This document shows positions 1-6,179 of a stretch of DNA of 12,199 nucleotides, piece by piece. Positions within the stretch are counted from its first letter, which is position 1. Every line of letters begins with the position of its first letter. The DNA is taken from contig CAIYXG010000296.1 of assembly GCA_903930035.1 (NCBI GenBank), positions 1-12,199 of the forward strand. Direction: 5' to 3'. Source of the stretch: an uncultured Actinomycetes bacterium (GTDB lineage Bacteria > Actinomycetota > Acidimicrobiia > Acidimicrobiales > Microtrichaceae). The notes under the pieces were generated by a model. The model saw only the letters and a list, made by a program, of their open reading frames with translations. It searched no databases and was not told the DNA's origin. A program made the translations under genes and the position numbers.

Positions 1-166
1 CGTCGACGAAGTCGCGGCGGCGGAGGGGCACCGGCACGGCCTCCATCGACGTGAACGACCCCACCAGGTCCAGGTCGTCCACCTGCTGGCTCGCAGAGCG
101 CAGGGCGTCCGAGATCGCCGGGTGGTCGTCGACCGAGATGATGCGGATGGCTTGCACTTCCGCCAC
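1..166 (-). CDS. Response regulator receiver domain, NarL/FixJ-like (N-terminal part, cut by window edge)
   Basis: Only the first 55 codons are in the window. The protein begins VAEVQAIRIISVDDHPAISD, which is the first beta strand of a CheY-like receiver domain followed by the acidic pair D13-D14 and HP, as in NarL/FixJ response regulators. The phospho-acceptor Asp and any LuxR-type DNA-binding domain would lie beyond the edge. The GTG at 166 is chosen because GGAGG (173-177, minus strand) sits six bases upstream; a second in-frame GTG at 157 lacks such spacing. By family it would receive phosphate from a sensor kinase and control transcription. Receiver identity is secure; the output domain is inferred from the DDHP style only. 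Confidence 0.85.
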   Translation of the reverse strand, partial: MAEVQAIRIISVDDHPAISDALRSASQQVDDLDLVGSFTSMEAVPVPLRRRDFVD

Positions 167-188
167 TCGCTGCCTCCTACTCGTTCGG

Positions 189-194
189 AGGCTA
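189..194 (-). promoter_or_regulatory. Possible -10 box of the response regulator gene
   Basis: The minus strand reads TAGCCT, fitting TAnnnT, 22 bases before the GTG start, leaving room for a short leader that carries the GGAGG site. The same hexamer precedes the DUF2207 gene in this window. No good -35 box is visible. Confidence 0.35.
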
Positions 195-207
195 ACGGTG
201 TGGCCGG

Positions 208-221
208 GTGAGAATCCTCAC
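208..221. promoter_or_regulatory. Short inverted repeat between divergent genes
   Basis: GTGAG-AATC-CTCAC is a perfect 5-bp inverted repeat with a 4-base spacer. It lies in the 93-bp gap between the response regulator and the YihY-family gene, about where the -35 region of the regulator promoter would be. It could be a regulator-binding site, but it is short enough to occur by chance. Confidence 0.25.
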
Positions 222-259
222 GAAACTCCTGCGCTGCGGCGGCTGCGGAGGAGCACCCC

Positions 260-1279
260 GTGCTCTGGCAGCATGGCCCCGTGAGCGAGGACGTCACCGC
301 CGCCACGTCGGCCGAGCCGGACGCGCCGCTGTCGGCCCGCGTCCGCCGGAGCTTCGGCGACGCGGTGCAGCGGAGCCACGCCGTCCAGCGGAAGGTCAAC
401 GAGCTGCGGCCCGACACGCCGCTGCTCGACGCCGGGTTCGACCTCTACGACCGCGACGCCGGGGCCGGCGGCAGCCTGCTGGGCGGCGCCCTGGCGTTCC
501 GCCTGTTCCTCCTGGCGGTGCCGACGCTCCTGCTCGTCTACTCGGGCCTGGGGTTCTGGAGCTACAGCGGCAGCTCGGTCCCGGCGGACGCCGGCAAGGA
601 CCTGGGGTTCTCCCAGGCGATCCTCACCACGATGGACGAGGTCGGGACGCAGGCGTCCCAGGGCCGCTGGCTGACCCTGCTGGTCGGGCTGTGGGCGCTG
701 CTCCTGGCCATGCGGGCGCTCATCAAGGCGCTCCGGGTCGTGCACATCCTGGCGTGGGACCTGGAGCGTCGTCGGTCGGCGCGCTCGCTGACCTCGGTGC
801 TCGTCGGCCTGGGCGTCCTGGCCGGCGTGTTCCTCTACACGCTGGCCGGCTCGTGGCTGCGCGACCGCACGCCGGGCGGCGGCATCGCGGTGTCCTTCGA
901 GCTCGGGCTCGGGTGGTCGGCGATCTGGCTGGGTGTCCAGCACCTCCTGCCCCGGCCGCGCGGGACGGGCTGGAAGGACCTGCTGCCGGGCGCGCTGCTC
1001 TTCGGGCTGGCCATGGAGGCCCTGCACGCGGCGACGGTCTTCTACATGGCGGGCCGCGTCTCCCGGATGTCGTCGACCTACGGCCCGCTCGGCGTGGCCG
1101 CAGTGATGCTGCTGTGGCTCTTCGTGGTCGCCCGCTCGATGGTGGGCGCCGCCATGCTCAACGCCACGGTGTGGGACCGTCGCCGGCGCGGTCTGCGCAG
1201 CATCTCGCCCGTCGACCTGCGGGCGATCTTCGGCTCCGGCCGGCGCACGGCGACGACCGACGAGGACCCGCCGGCCTGA
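260..1279 (+). CDS. YihY/virulence factor BrkB family membrane protein
   Basis: This 339-residue protein has a polar Arg-rich N-terminus (1-70) and about six hydrophobic segments, near residues 74-97, 137-152, 178-197, 212-230, 241-262 and 275-295. The last one contains YGPLGVAAVMLLWLF and then AAMLNA, the family hallmark (YG-LG followed by a helix ending in a GAELNA-like motif). Length and topology fit the YihY/BrkB family, inner-membrane proteins of uncertain function; older RNase BN annotations are considered wrong. GTG 260 is chosen because GGAGGAG (247-253) lies six bases upstream; GTG 281 has no comparable site. The C-terminus is short, polar and cytoplasmic-looking. It stands alone and is divergent from the response regulator. 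A role in transport or envelope integrity would be guesswork. Confidence 0.85.
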   Translation: MLWQHGPVSEDVTAATSAEPDAPLSARVRRSFGDAVQRSHAVQRKVNELRPDTPLLDAGFDLYDRDAGAGGSLLGGALAFRLFLLAVPTLLLVYSGLGFWSYSGSSVPADAGKDLGFSQAILTTMDEVGTQASQGRWLTLLVGLWALLLAMRALIKALRVVHILAWDLERRRSARSLTSVLVGLGVLAGVFLYTLAGSWLRDRTPGGGIAVSFELGLGWSAIWLGVQHLLPRPRGTGWKDLLPGALLFGLAMEALHAATVFYMAGRVSRMSSTYGPLGVAAVMLLWLFVVARSMVGAAMLNATVWDRRRRGLRSISPVDLRAIFGSGRRTATTDEDPPA

Positions 1280-1307
1280 GCCCCGGTTCAGGCTCTCAAC
1301 CGTTCCT

Positions 1308-1313
1308 TACTCT
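1308..1313 (+). promoter_or_regulatory. Possible -10 box of the small protein-apbE operon
   Basis: TACTCT fits TAnnnT and lies in the 117-bp gap before the small membrane protein gene. A weak GTTCAG at 1286-1291 is 16 bases upstream as a possible -35. A transcript from here would have a leader of about 75 bases containing a 6-bp hairpin (1359-1375, CGGCAC-AGGTG-GTGCCG) just before the ribosome binding site. Confidence 0.35.
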
Positions 1314-1396
1314 TCTCACGGACACTCCTGACCGCTGCCCGGAAGGGTGGGCGGCGCACGGCACAGGTGGTGCCGGCAGGAACGAGGGACCACACG

Positions 1397-1861
1397 ATGG
1401 ACGACACGACGACACCTGACCCCACGAGCCCGGGCCGTTCCGCCCGGCGCCGGCCCGCCCGGCAACGTCCCGCCGCCCGCACCCGGCTCGCCGTCACGTT
1501 CGGCAGCATCGGGGCGCTCGCCGGCCTCACGGCGGGCCTGGCGCTCGACGGTTCGTCGGGCAGCACCGAGACCGCGGCCGCCCCCGACCCGGCCCCTCCC
1601 ACCGCCCAGGAGGTGGCCCGTCCCGCGGAGTGGGACGAGGAGGAAGAGGACGAGAGCTGGCTGGAGCGGATCGGCGCAGAGGTCGGCGCGCGGCTGGCGG
1701 GCGACGAGGGCGAGGGAGAGAGCTGGCTGGAGCGTGTCGGCGCCGAGGTCGGCGAGCGGCTCGGCGAGTACGACGAGGACGACGACGACGAGGGCTGGGG
1801 CACACCGGTCCCCGGCCGGTCCGGTGGCGAGTACCCCCAGACCCGCAGCTCGGGCAGCTGA
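1397..1861 (+). CDS. Small single-span membrane protein with duplicated SWLER motif, next to apbE
   Basis: I do not recognise a family for this 154-residue protein. Residues 12-30 are Arg-rich, 31-50 are a hydrophobic helix, and the rest is a very acidic, low-complexity tail, so the positive-inside rule puts the tail outside. The tail holds two near-identical 15-residue units, ESWLERIGAEVGARL (86-100) and ESWLERVGAEVGERL (108-122), 22 residues apart, likely short amphipathic helices. Directly after the membrane helix is DGSSGST (51-57), which resembles the Dxx(S/T)GA(T/S) site that ApbE enzymes flavinylate, but with Ser in place of Ala. ATG 1397 is chosen over GTG 1367 because GAGGGA (1384-1389) is seven bases upstream and the residues before it are uninformative. 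apbE starts 12 bases after the stop, implying co-expression. Function is unknown; being an ApbE partner is inference. Confidence 0.7.
   Translation: MDDTTTPDPTSPGRSARRRPARQRPAARTRLAVTFGSIGALAGLTAGLALDGSSGSTETAAAPDPAPPTAQEVARPAEWDEEEEDESWLERIGAEVGARLAGDEGEGESWLERVGAEVGERLGEYDEDDDDEGWGTPVPGRSGGEYPQTRSSGS
1652..1762 (+). repeat. In-frame duplication encoding two SWLER units
   Basis: Two 45-base segments (1652-1696 and 1718-1762) encode 15-residue units differing at two positions (I/V and A/E). They are separated by a 21-base acidic linker, giving a 66-base period. The DNA is also similar, with mostly third-position changes, so this looks like a real internal duplication. Confidence 0.75.
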
Positions 1862-1873
1862 GCAGGACCCACG

Positions 1874-2818
1874 TTGCGCGAGTCGACCTTCCCCGCCATG
1901 GGCAGCACGGCCCACGTCCTGGTGGTGGGCGGCCCTCACGACCTGCTCGGGCGCGCCGCGGCGCGGATCGAGGAGCTGGAGTCGCGCTGGAGCAGGTTCC
2001 GGCCCGACAGCGACGTCAGCCGGCTCAACGCCGCGCCGCCCGGCCAGGCGGTCGAGGTGGCGGCCGACACGCTGCTGCTGGTCACCCGGGCCCTGGAGGG
2101 CCACGCCGTGACCGGCGGTGCGTTCGACCCGTCCATGCTCACGCAGCTGGTCGACACCGGGTACGGCGAGTCGCTGGTGGACGACCTGGCGTCCGGCGGC
2201 CCGGTCGTGCGGTCGATCGGCGACCCCGGCCCGGCCCGCCACGGCGACCTGTCGCACGAGTTCGTGGTGGACGCCGACGCCGGCACCGTCACCCGCGCCT
2301 CCGCGCTGCAGTTCGACCCCGGCGGCCTGGGCAAGGGCCTGGCCGCCGACCTGGTGGCCGACGACCTCATGTCGGCCGGTGCCGACGGCGTGCTGGTCAA
2401 CCTGGGTGGCGACCTGCGCGCCACCGGCACCGGTCCTGACGGCGGGTCGTGGCACATCGAGGTCGAGGACCCCCGCGACGGCTCGACACTGGCGGTCGTC
2501 TCGCTCGACGACGGCGCGCTGGCCACGTCGTCGCGCCTGCGCCGCCGCTGGACCGACGGCGACGGCAACGAGGCCCACCACCTGCTGGACCCCTCCACCG
2601 GACGCGCTGCGGCCACGGCGACCACGGGCGCCACGGTGGTCGCCCGCTACGGCTGGCAGGCCGAGGTGCTGGCCAAGGCGGCCTTCCTGGACGACGTCCG
2701 ACCGGACGACGTCTTCACGCTGGTGGAGCAGCTGGGTGCGGCGGCGCTGGTGGTGACCGAGGGGATGGTGCTCCCCACCGCCCGCTGGGCCGACTTCGTG
2801 GTCACCCCGCCGGCCTGA
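1874..2818 (+). CDS. apbE: ApbE-type FAD:protein FMN transferase
   Basis: This 314-residue protein has the ApbE motifs in order: MGS near the N-terminus (9-11), a DxGGxxKG-like segment FDPGGLGKGLAAD (147-159), VNLGGDLRATG (175-185), ALATSS (215-220), and HLLDPSTG (236-243). Family members move FMN from FAD onto a Thr or Ser of target proteins, using Mg2+, as part of electron-transfer systems. The late Mg2+-binding segment, usually AD-x-L-x-T-A, reads AEVLAKA here (263-269), so both usual ligands are changed. No signal peptide is visible, unlike the lipoprotein ApbEs of Gram-negatives, so it may act in the cytoplasm. TTG 1874 is chosen because AGGA lies six bases upstream and the next start (ATG 1898) would cut into the fold. 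The gene sits 12 bases after the small membrane protein and converges on the tetR-type gene. Confidence 0.88.
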   Translation: MRESTFPAMGSTAHVLVVGGPHDLLGRAAARIEELESRWSRFRPDSDVSRLNAAPPGQAVEVAADTLLLVTRALEGHAVTGGAFDPSMLTQLVDTGYGESLVDDLASGGPVVRSIGDPGPARHGDLSHEFVVDADAGTVTRASALQFDPGGLGKGLAADLVADDLMSAGADGVLVNLGGDLRATGTGPDGGSWHIEVEDPRDGSTLAVVSLDDGALATSSRLRRRWTDGDGNEAHHLLDPSTGRAAATATTGATVVARYGWQAEVLAKAAFLDDVRPDDVFTLVEQLGAAALVVTEGMVLPTARWADFVVTPPA

Positions 2819-2846
2819 CCCCCGGCCTGACCCCCGGCCTGAACCC
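2811..2846 (+). repeat. Three tandem 12-bp units across the apbE stop codon
   Basis: The unit CGGCCTGACCCC occurs three times end to end (2811-2822, 2823-2834, 2835-2846, the last with one change). The first copy contains the apbE stop. Because the unit is 12 bases, TGA recurs in frame at 2816, 2828 and 2840. The array fills the whole gap to the TetR stop codon at 2847. On the minus strand it gives several runs of three to five G separated by seven to ten bases, in the 3' end of the TetR transcript. Confidence 0.9.
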
Positions 2847-3434
2847 TTACGAGCCCGGTGCGACGGGCGGCAGGGGCGACGGGTCGGGCGTCCGCAGGCC
2901 GTCGAGCAGGATCCGCACGAACCGCTGGCGCTCCTCGGTCGAGCACGGCTCGCCCGTCGCCGTCACGGCGCCGGCGAGCCCGGCGAACAGCAGCCGGAGG
3001 TCGGCGGGCACGACGTCGGCCCGCACCTGTCCGGCCGCCTGCGCCCGGGCGACCGCGGCCCGGAACCCGGTGGCGATCTGGAGCTTCACCTCGGCGACCT
3101 CGGGGGAGAGGTCGTCGGTCGCCCGCAGGCGCTCGGCCAGGCCGGGGTGGCGCGACTGGTGCTCGGTGAGGCCCAGCAGGAGCTGCTCCAGCGCCAGGGC
3201 CGCGTCGGGCTCGGCCGACGCCTGTGCCAGGAGCTCGAAGATCGGCTGGCAGGTGGCGACCAGCGCGGCGTCGACCAGGGCCTCCTTGGTGGGGAAGTGG
3301 CGGTGGACGGTCCCGACCCCCACGCCGGCCGCACGGGCGACCTCCTCGACCGGGACCGAGGTCCCGCGCGCGGCAAAGAGCTCCTGGGCCGCGGCGAGCA
3401 CCTGCTCGCGGTTCCGCTGTGCGTCGCTCCGCAT
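2847..3434 (-). CDS. TetR-family transcriptional regulator of the adjacent MFS exporter
   Basis: This 195-residue protein has the standard TetR layout. Residues 5-22 are the first helix (AQRNREQVLAAAQELF), and 28-50 are the helix-turn-helix, VEEVARAAGVGVGTVHRHFP followed by TKEAL, with the usual V-HFP-K pattern. A variable all-helical ligand and dimer domain runs to about residue 185. The family represses by binding a palindrome and lets go when a small molecule binds. It is divergent from the MFS gene with a perfect palindrome between them, so it probably represses the pump and itself. ATG 3434 is chosen because longer versions to 3533 would read through the operator and the MFS start. No strong ribosome binding site is visible. 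The ligand is unknown. Confidence 0.92.
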   Translation of the reverse strand: MRSDAQRNREQVLAAAQELFAARGTSVPVEEVARAAGVGVGTVHRHFPTKEALVDAALVATCQPIFELLAQASAEPDAALALEQLLLGLTEHQSRHPGLAERLRATDDLSPEVAEVKLQIATGFRAAVARAQAAGQVRADVVPADLRLLFAGLAGAVTATGEPCSTEERQRFVRILLDGLRTPDPSPLPPVAPGS

Positions 3435-3459
3435 GAGTGAAGTCTGCCACTCCGGGGTG

Positions 3460-3483
3460 TAAACGGAACATCGGTTCCGTTTA
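3460..3483. promoter_or_regulatory. Perfect palindromic operator between TetR and MFS genes
   Basis: The arm TAAACGGAAC (3460-3469), the spacer ATCG and the exact reverse complement of the arm (3474-3483) make a 24-bp perfect palindrome. Past one mismatch on each side, two more bases pair. It lies in the 85-bp divergent gap and overlaps the likely -10 box of the MFS gene, exactly where a TetR repressor would block transcription. It is also markedly AT-richer than its surroundings. Confidence 0.85.
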
Positions 3484-3487
3484 GACT
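3482..3487 (+). promoter_or_regulatory. Possible -10 box of the MFS exporter gene
   Basis: TAGACT fits TAnnnT, overlaps the last two bases of the palindrome, and lies 32 bases before the ATG, allowing a leader of about 25 bases with its own GGAGA site. No clear -35 is visible. Confidence 0.45.
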
Positions 3488-3519
3488 GTCGTCCCGCCCC
3501 GTCCTCTGGAGATCCCCCG

Positions 3520-5169
3520 ATGTCCTCCACCACCTCGCCGGCGGCCGCCGCGCCGCTCTACGAGGACCCCACGGTCTTCGCCCGCCGCTGGAAGATCCTG
3601 TCCGTCCTGTGCCTGAGCCTGCTGATCGTGTTCGTCGGCAACTCGAGCCTCAACGTGGCCATCCCCACGCTGGCCCGCGACTACGACGCCACCACGTCGT
3701 CCTTGCAGTGGGTGATCGCGGCGTACTCGCTGGTCTTCGCCGGCCTCCTGTTCACCTCGGGGTCGATCGGCGACCGGTTCGGCCGCAAGGGCGTGCTGCA
3801 GTTCGGCCTGGTCGGGTTCCTGGTCGCCGCGCTCCTCGCCACGTGGTCGACCTCCATGTGGCAGTTCATCGCCTGCCGCGCCCTGATGGGGGCCTCGGCG
3901 GCGTTCATCATGCCGTCGACCCTGTCGATCCTGGTCAACGTGTTCCCGCCCTCCGAGCGGGCCCGGGCCATCTCGATCTGGGCGGCGGTGACCGGCGGTG
4001 CCGGCGCCCTCGGCCCGGTGGCCAGCGGCTGGCTCCTCAGCCACTTCTGGGTCGGCTCCATCTTCCTGGTGAACGTGCCGTTCATCCTCCTGGCACTGGT
4101 GTTCGGCGCCGTCGTGGTGCCCCGGTCCAAGGACCCGTCGCACGCCGCGCTCGACCCGGTGGGCGCCGGGCTGTCCATCGTCGGCCTCTCGGCACTCGTC
4201 TACGCGCTCATCCAGGCGCCCGACGTCGGCTGGCTCAGCGCCCCGACGCTCGCCGCGTTCGGCGTGACCGCGGTCGCCGGCACCGCGTTCGTCTGGTGGG
4301 AGCGGAAGGTCGCAGTGCCGATGCTCGACATGGCGCTGTTCCGCAACGCCGCGTTCAGCACCAGCACGGCCGGGATCACGCTCGTGTTCGTGGCCATGTA
4401 CGGGGTGATGTTCCTGGTGACCCAGTACTTCCAGCTGGTGCTGGGCTACACCCCGCTGGGCTCGGCGGTCCGGTTCCTGCCCATGACGCCCATCATGATC
4501 CTGGTGGCGCCGATGACGCCCCGCCTGGTCGCCCGGTTCGGCGCCCACCGGACGGTGGGGGTGGGGCTCCTGCTCGTGGCCACCGGCCTCATGATGTTCC
4601 GGGGGCTCGGACTCGGCACCTCCTACTGGTACGTGCTGGCGTGCGTCGGGATCATGATCAGCGGCATGGCGGCGTCGATGTCGCCGTTGACCGCGGCCCT
4701 CATGTCGGCGGTCCCGCCCGAGCGGGCCGGCTCCGGCTCGGCCATGAACGACGCGACGCGCGAGCTGGGGGCGGCGCTCGGCGTGGCGGTCCTCGGGTCG
4801 ATCGCGGCATCGAAGTACGCCGTGGCCCTCGACCGGGTCCCCGGCCTGGACCAGCTCCCGGCCGACGCCTACTCCGCGGTGCGCGACTCCCTGGGTGGGG
4901 CGGTCGTGGTGGCCCAGGAGATCGGCGGGGTCCCGGGCAGGGCGCTCGCCACCGTGGCCCAGGAGTCGTTCCTCGGCGGCCTGCACCTGGCCGTCACGGT
5001 GGGCTCCGTGCTCTGCGTGGTGGCCGCCGCCGTGATCTGGAAGTTCCTGCCCGCCCGCACGGAGCCGATCGCCGGGCACGGGCCCATGACCAAGGTGGAC
5101 GCGGTCGAGTTCACCGCCGAGCTGGGCGTCGGCGGCGTCCCGGTGGTCTACCCGGAGGAGCAGCTCTAG
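3520..5169 (+). CDS. MFS drug exporter, DHA2 (EmrB/QacA-like) 14-helix family
   Basis: This 549-residue transporter has the length and about 14 hydrophobic segments of proton-driven DHA2 multidrug exporters. Visible family motifs are LNVAIPTLARDY (44-55, motif D1 type), the loop 2-3 motif A GSIGDRFGRKG (81-91), and the helix 5 antiporter motif C region GGAGALGPVASGW (159-171). The acidic C-terminal tail (about 511-549) is cytoplasmic-looking. It should sit in the cytoplasmic membrane and export small, often hydrophobic compounds. ATG 3520 follows GGAGA with seven to eight bases spacing. It is divergent from a TetR gene with an operator over its promoter, so it is likely induced by its substrate or a related signal. 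The substrate cannot be told from sequence. Confidence 0.93.
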   Translation: MSSTTSPAAAAPLYEDPTVFARRWKILSVLCLSLLIVFVGNSSLNVAIPTLARDYDATTSSLQWVIAAYSLVFAGLLFTSGSIGDRFGRKGVLQFGLVGFLVAALLATWSTSMWQFIACRALMGASAAFIMPSTLSILVNVFPPSERARAISIWAAVTGGAGALGPVASGWLLSHFWVGSIFLVNVPFILLALVFGAVVVPRSKDPSHAALDPVGAGLSIVGLSALVYALIQAPDVGWLSAPTLAAFGVTAVAGTAFVWWERKVAVPMLDMALFRNAAFSTSTAGITLVFVAMYGVMFLVTQYFQLVLGYTPLGSAVRFLPMTPIMILVAPMTPRLVARFGAHRTVGVGLLLVATGLMMFRGLGLGTSYWYVLACVGIMISGMAASMSPLTAALMSAVPPERAGSGSAMNDATRELGAALGVAVLGSIAASKYAVALDRVPGLDQLPADAYSAVRDSLGGAVVVAQEIGGVPGRALATVAQESFLGGLHLAVTVGSVLCVVAAAVIWKFLPARTEPIAGHGPMTKVDAVEFTAELGVGGVPVVYPEEQL

Positions 5170-5180
5170 CCCTGGCGGTC

Positions 5181-5186
5181 TACCGT
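5181..5186 (+). promoter_or_regulatory. Possible -10 box of the SDR gene
   Basis: TACCGT fits TAnnnT, is 11 bases after the MFS stop and 61 bases before the SDR start. The same TACCGTCG string occurs before the last gene of the window (12062). If active, the SDR gene could be transcribed apart from the pump; read-through from the pump is equally possible. Confidence 0.35.
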
Positions 5187-5247
5187 CGGGGCCGGGGCCG
5201 GCTGCGACGGACGGCGCGGTCCCGGACAGGCTCCCGGAGGAGGTCCC

Positions 5248-6057
5248 GTGCAGCAGCTCGACGGCAGGGTGGCGGTGGTGACCGGCGCCGGCAGCGGCAT
5301 CGGCCGGGCGACCTCGGTCGAGCTGGCCCGCCACGGGTGCCGGCTGGCCCTCGTGGACCGGGACCCCGACGCCGCGCAGCAGACGGCGGCCCTCCTGCCC
5401 GCGGGCGCCCACGCCTCGGTCCACCAGGTCGACGTCCGGGACGCCGACCGCCTCGCCGAGCTGCCCGACGAGGTCGTGGACCTCCACGGTGGGGTCCACG
5501 TGCTGATGAACAACGCCGGCGTGACGTCGGCCGGGCGGTTCGAGGACGAGTCGGTCGACGACCTGCAGTGGATCATGGACATCAACGTGTGGGGCGTCGT
5601 GCTCGGCTGCCGGGCGTTCCTGCCGCACCTGCTGCGGGCCGACGAGGCGCACATCGTGAACATGTCGAGCATGGTCGGGCTGCTCGGCCTGCCCCACAAC
5701 GTCTCGTACTCCCTCACCAAGGGCGCAGTGCGCTCGTTCTCCGAGGCCCTCCGTGCCGAGCTGGTGACCACGCGCGTCGGCCTCACGGTGGTGCACCCGG
5801 GCGCGGTCCGCACCAACATCACCGAGGGCGCACGGGGCTCCGAGGCCGACCGGCTCGCCCAGATGGGCCGGTCCCGGCTGGCGCCGCTGGCCATGCGGCC
5901 GCCCGAGACCGTGGCCCGCAAGGTGGTGCGGGCGGTCCAGTCCGGCCGTCCCCGCCTGGTGGTGGGCCCTGACGCCCACCTGGTGAGCCTGTGGTCCCGG
6001 CTGGCGCCGGGCCGCTCCGGCCTGGTGGGCCGTCTGACGAACCGGCTGACGGACTGA
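5248..6057 (+). CDS. Short-chain dehydrogenase/reductase (classical SDR)
   Basis: This 269-residue protein is a single Rossmann-fold classical SDR. It shows the cofactor motif TGAGSGIG (12-19), Asp37 at the end of beta 2 (LALVDRD, favouring NAD(H)), NNAG (88-91), catalytic Asn113, Ser141 and the YSLTK motif with Tyr154 and Lys158, then PGAVRTN (184-190). All four catalytic residues are present at usual spacing, so it should be an active cytoplasmic alcohol/ketone oxidoreductase. GTG 5248 follows GGAGGAGG with four bases spacing. The C-terminus (about 215-265) resembles the extended tails of SDRs annotated as acyl or sterol oxidoreductases in actinobacteria, but the substrate is unknown. It follows the MFS gene on the same strand with a 78-bp gap; a functional link is possible but not shown. 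Confidence 0.93.
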   Translation: MQQLDGRVAVVTGAGSGIGRATSVELARHGCRLALVDRDPDAAQQTAALLPAGAHASVHQVDVRDADRLAELPDEVVDLHGGVHVLMNNAGVTSAGRFEDESVDDLQWIMDINVWGVVLGCRAFLPHLLRADEAHIVNMSSMVGLLGLPHNVSYSLTKGAVRSFSEALRAELVTTRVGLTVVHPGAVRTNITEGARGSEADRLAQMGRSRLAPLAMRPPETVARKVVRAVQSGRPRLVVGPDAHLVSLWSRLAPGRSGLVGRLTNRLTD

Positions 6058-6060
6058 CCG

Positions 6061-6090
6061 CCGGGCGCCCCGGGCCCGGGTGCCGCCCGG
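6061..6090 (+). terminator. GC-rich hairpin after the SDR gene
   Basis: Three bases after the SDR stop, CCGGGCG (6061-6067) pairs with CGCCCGG (6084-6090), with a further CCCGGG-rich inner stem. It is a very stable hairpin directly downstream of a gene, but no run of T follows (AAGATT), so it is a terminator-like structure of the type seen in high-GC bacteria rather than a textbook intrinsic terminator. Confidence 0.55.
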
Positions 6091-6101
6091 AAGATTGGTG
6101 C

Positions 6102-6130
6102 TTGCCGCTGAACCCTGTTCAGGTCATCAT
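6102..6130 (+). promoter_or_regulatory. Possible promoter with embedded inverted repeat, upstream of the surface lipoprotein gene
   Basis: TTGCCG (6102-6107) and CATCAT (6125-6130) are 17 bases apart, a plausible but weak -35/-10 pair. Between them lies a perfect inverted repeat, CTGAAC-CCT-GTTCAG (6108-6122), where a repressor could sit. The lipoprotein start is about 50 bases downstream. The rest of the 122-bp gap (6058-6179) holds only the hairpin after the SDR gene and the ribosome binding site. Confidence 0.3.
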
Positions 6131-6179
6131 GTCGGCGTCCGGCCGTCTGGCGGGACGGGCGATCTCAGTTGGGGGACTC

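Noticed and set aside
51..284. 77-codon plus-strand open frame at the left edge
   Set aside because: It is antisense to the response regulator start and runs through the divergent promoter region.
1359..1375. Leader hairpin upstream of the small membrane protein as a riboswitch (for example FMN, given apbE)
   Set aside because: Only one 6-bp stem is visible; there is no multi-helix FMN aptamer and the leader is far too short.
2847..3533. Longer version of the TetR gene starting at 3533
   Set aside because: The extra 33 residues would be encoded by the operator, promoter and start of the divergent MFS gene, and the TetR fold begins right after ATG 3434.
3481..5979. 832-codon open frame on the minus strand opposite the MFS and SDR genes
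   Set aside because: Composition is His/Arg/Gly/Asp-rich with no domain, as expected for an antisense frame in very GC-rich DNA; both plus-strand genes have clear motifs and start signals.
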